Shown here: positions 62,755 through 64,000 of the stretch, piece by piece
Layout: each line of letters opens with the position of its first letter
Position numbering within the stretch: the stretch's first letter is position 1
Assembly: GCF_004804355.1 (NCBI RefSeq)
Contig: NZ_SRWZ01000002.1
Coordinates: forward strand, 1 to 64,000
Reading direction: 5' to 3'
From: Cognatitamlana onchidii
GTDB lineage: Bacteria > Bacteroidota > Bacteroidia > Flavobacteriales > Flavobacteriaceae
DNA length: 64,000 nt
The notes under the pieces: model-generated
What the model was told of the DNA's origin: nothing
The model's input: only the letters and a program-made list of their open reading frames with translations
Database searches by the model: none
Program-made: the position numbers and the translations under genes

Positions 62755-64000
62755 AACAGATATTATACCTATAAGGCAACAATTTGCTAAACTAAAAGGG
62801 CCACACGAACTAAACCTTGAGGCTATTTGTGTTTTTGCAGCTATTGGCTTTTTTCTAGACCAAGACACTTATTGGAAGGATGAAGTTGTTTTAAGTCCAG
62901 CGAGTATGCATACTATAGATGATGATGGGTTCTTAATTAAAAGTGAATCTTGGTTTAGATGGCATTACAGTCCTTCAAATGAAACTTTTGAAGCCTATTT
63001 AAATGAGTTTACAAGTTTGTTTGAAAGTATTATAGAGGAAAAAACTTTGGGTAAGCAGGTTATTTTACCACTTTCAGGAGGACTAGATAGCAGGACTCAA
63101 GCAGTGGCTTTAAGGCAGTTAGATAAAGATGTAAACTCTTATAGTTATAGTTACAAAGGTGGGTATCCAGAGGCTAAACTATCAAAAAGCATAGCTAAGA
63201 TCTGCAATTTTAGATTTGAAGCATTTGAAATTCCAAAAGGGTATTTGTGGGACACAATAGCAGACTTGGCAAAGATTAATAACTGCTATTCTGATTTTAC
63301 TCACCCAAGACAAATGGCTATAATTGAGAAATTTGAGGCAATGGGAGATGTGTTTTCATTAGGCCATTGGGGAGACGTCCTTTTTGATAGCATGTGTGAA
63401 GAAAACTTGACTGCAGATCAAGAGTTAGAACTGGTTTTGAAAAAAATTGTAAAAAAGGGCGGACTTGAGCTTGCAACAGCACTATGGAAACTTTGGAAAT
63501 TGCCAGGGGATTTTGAAAGTTATTTGCGAGGAAGATTACAAAACCTATTAAATGATATTGACATAAAGAATTCTAGTGCTAAAATAAGAGCCTTCAAATC
63601 TATGTATTGGGCACCTAGATGGACTTCAATAAATCTGGCGGTTTTTGAGGAGAAAAAACCGATCACACTGCCTTATTATGATAATGCAATGTGCGAGTTT
63701 ATCTGTACTGTTCCAGAAAATTTTTTAGCAGATAGACAAATTCAAATTGAGTATATAAAAAAAAGAAACTCTAAAATAGCTCAAATAACTTGGCAAGAAA
63801 ATAAGCCGTTTAACCTATATAATTATCATTTGAATAGAGTACCATTTAATGTACCTTACAGATTTGTAAATAAAATTAAAAGGGAGTTTAATGTGGTTTT
63901 TGGTGAAAAATATATTCAAAGAAATTGGGAGTTGCAGTTTTTAGGGAAAATCAATGATAAGAATCTAAAGAAGTTTTTATTTGCAGAAGAATTTAACCAA
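62741..64000 (+). CDS. Asparagine-synthase-like protein, 3' truncated by window edge
   Basis: 420 codons are visible, open at the right edge. The PP-loop LPLSGGLDSRTQ (Ser112 to Ser117) and HWGDVLFD-type motif are those of the synthetase domain of asparagine synthase (AsnB family), which adenylates a carboxylate. The N-terminal glutaminase domain is lacking: there is no Met-Cys-Gly start and the PP-loop comes at about residue 110. In glycan loci such proteins are thought to amidate uronic acids or peptides, but the substrate is unknown. Confidence 0.85.
   Translation, partial: MKTVKTDIIPIRQQFAKLKGPHELNLEAICVFAAIGFFLDQDTYWKDEVVLSPASMHTIDDDGFLIKSESWFRWHYSPSNETFEAYLNEFTSLFESIIEEKTLGKQVILPLSGGLDSRTQAVALRQLDKDVNSYSYSYKGGYPEAKLSKSIAKICNFRFEAFEIPKGYLWDTIADLAKINNCYSDFTHPRQMAIIEKFEAMGDVFSLGHWGDVLFDSMCEENLTADQELELVLKKIVKKGGLELATALWKLWKLPGDFESYLRGRLQNLLNDIDIKNSSAKIRAFKSMYWAPRWTSINLAVFEEKKPITLPYYDNAMCEFICTVPENFLADRQIQIEYIKKRNSKIAQITWQENKPFNLYNYHLNRVPFNVPYRFVNKIKREFNVVFGEKYIQRNWELQFLGKINDKNLKKFLFAEEFNQ

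Overview
The window is A+T-rich chromosomal DNA from a marine-type member of the Bacteroidota, most likely family Flavobacteriaceae. The evidence is a type IX secretion (T9SS) adhesin with a gliding-motility-type C-terminal domain beside PorP/SprF and OmpA partners, the Bacteroidota promoter form (TTG-N19/20-TAnnTTTG) before several genes, the rpmB-rpmG-DUF4295-ftsY order, weak Shine-Dalgarno sites and frequent TTG starts. I see no phage, insertion sequence, CRISPR array or rRNA.

Layout. 1-6982: the 3' part of a very large repetitive surface adhesin, then a PorP/SprF-like outer-membrane protein and an OmpA-family periplasmic protein, which look like a cargo-plus-secretion-partner set. 7096-9430: idi, queD and manA, a small conserved protein and tRNA-Thr(UGU). 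9489-21519: mostly minus-strand genes, including a DUF4369 lipoprotein, a DUF819 membrane protein, AlkB, a VanX-like dipeptidase (plus strand), a DUF985 cupin, a DEAD-box helicase, a MOSC protein, a PagL-like lipid A deacylase, a double FKBP lipoprotein, an iron alcohol dehydrogenase and HtpG. 21752-34016: FabH, a TonB-receptor-like barrel, a CoA-binding protein, a sodium symporter, RecR, a phosphoribosyltransferase/HAD pair, an E2 acyltransferase, and an exonuclease-FAH-Hpt-CinA operon. 34099-45526: ribosomal proteins L28 and L33, DUF4295, FtsY, RimO, an M23 peptidase, then on the minus strand SecA, DUF2795, a cobalamin adenosyltransferase, an O-methyltransferase-like protein and an ABC-F ATPase.

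45632-64000 (open at the right edge): a polysaccharide locus on the plus strand. It holds a Wza-like export lipoprotein, a Wzc-like tyrosine autokinase, Wzm and Wzt ABC exporter subunits with a four-helix-bundle gene between them, UDP-galactopyranose mutase, six glycosyltransferases, a short SDR epimerase-like protein, an MBOAT/SGNH acetylation pair and an asparagine-synthase-like protein. Together they suggest an O-acetylated, galactofuranose-containing surface glycan exported by an ABC transporter.

The least explained parts are non-coding. The 511-base gap at 11543-12053 appears to hold two consecutive candidate small RNAs, one behind a sigma-54-type promoter and one behind a housekeeping-type -7 box, each ending in a strong intrinsic terminator. 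The 460-base gap at 22760-23219 carries three successive terminator-like hairpins. A promoter plus terminator-like hairpin precedes the E2 gene. All calls come from reading the sequence; no database search or folding program was run.
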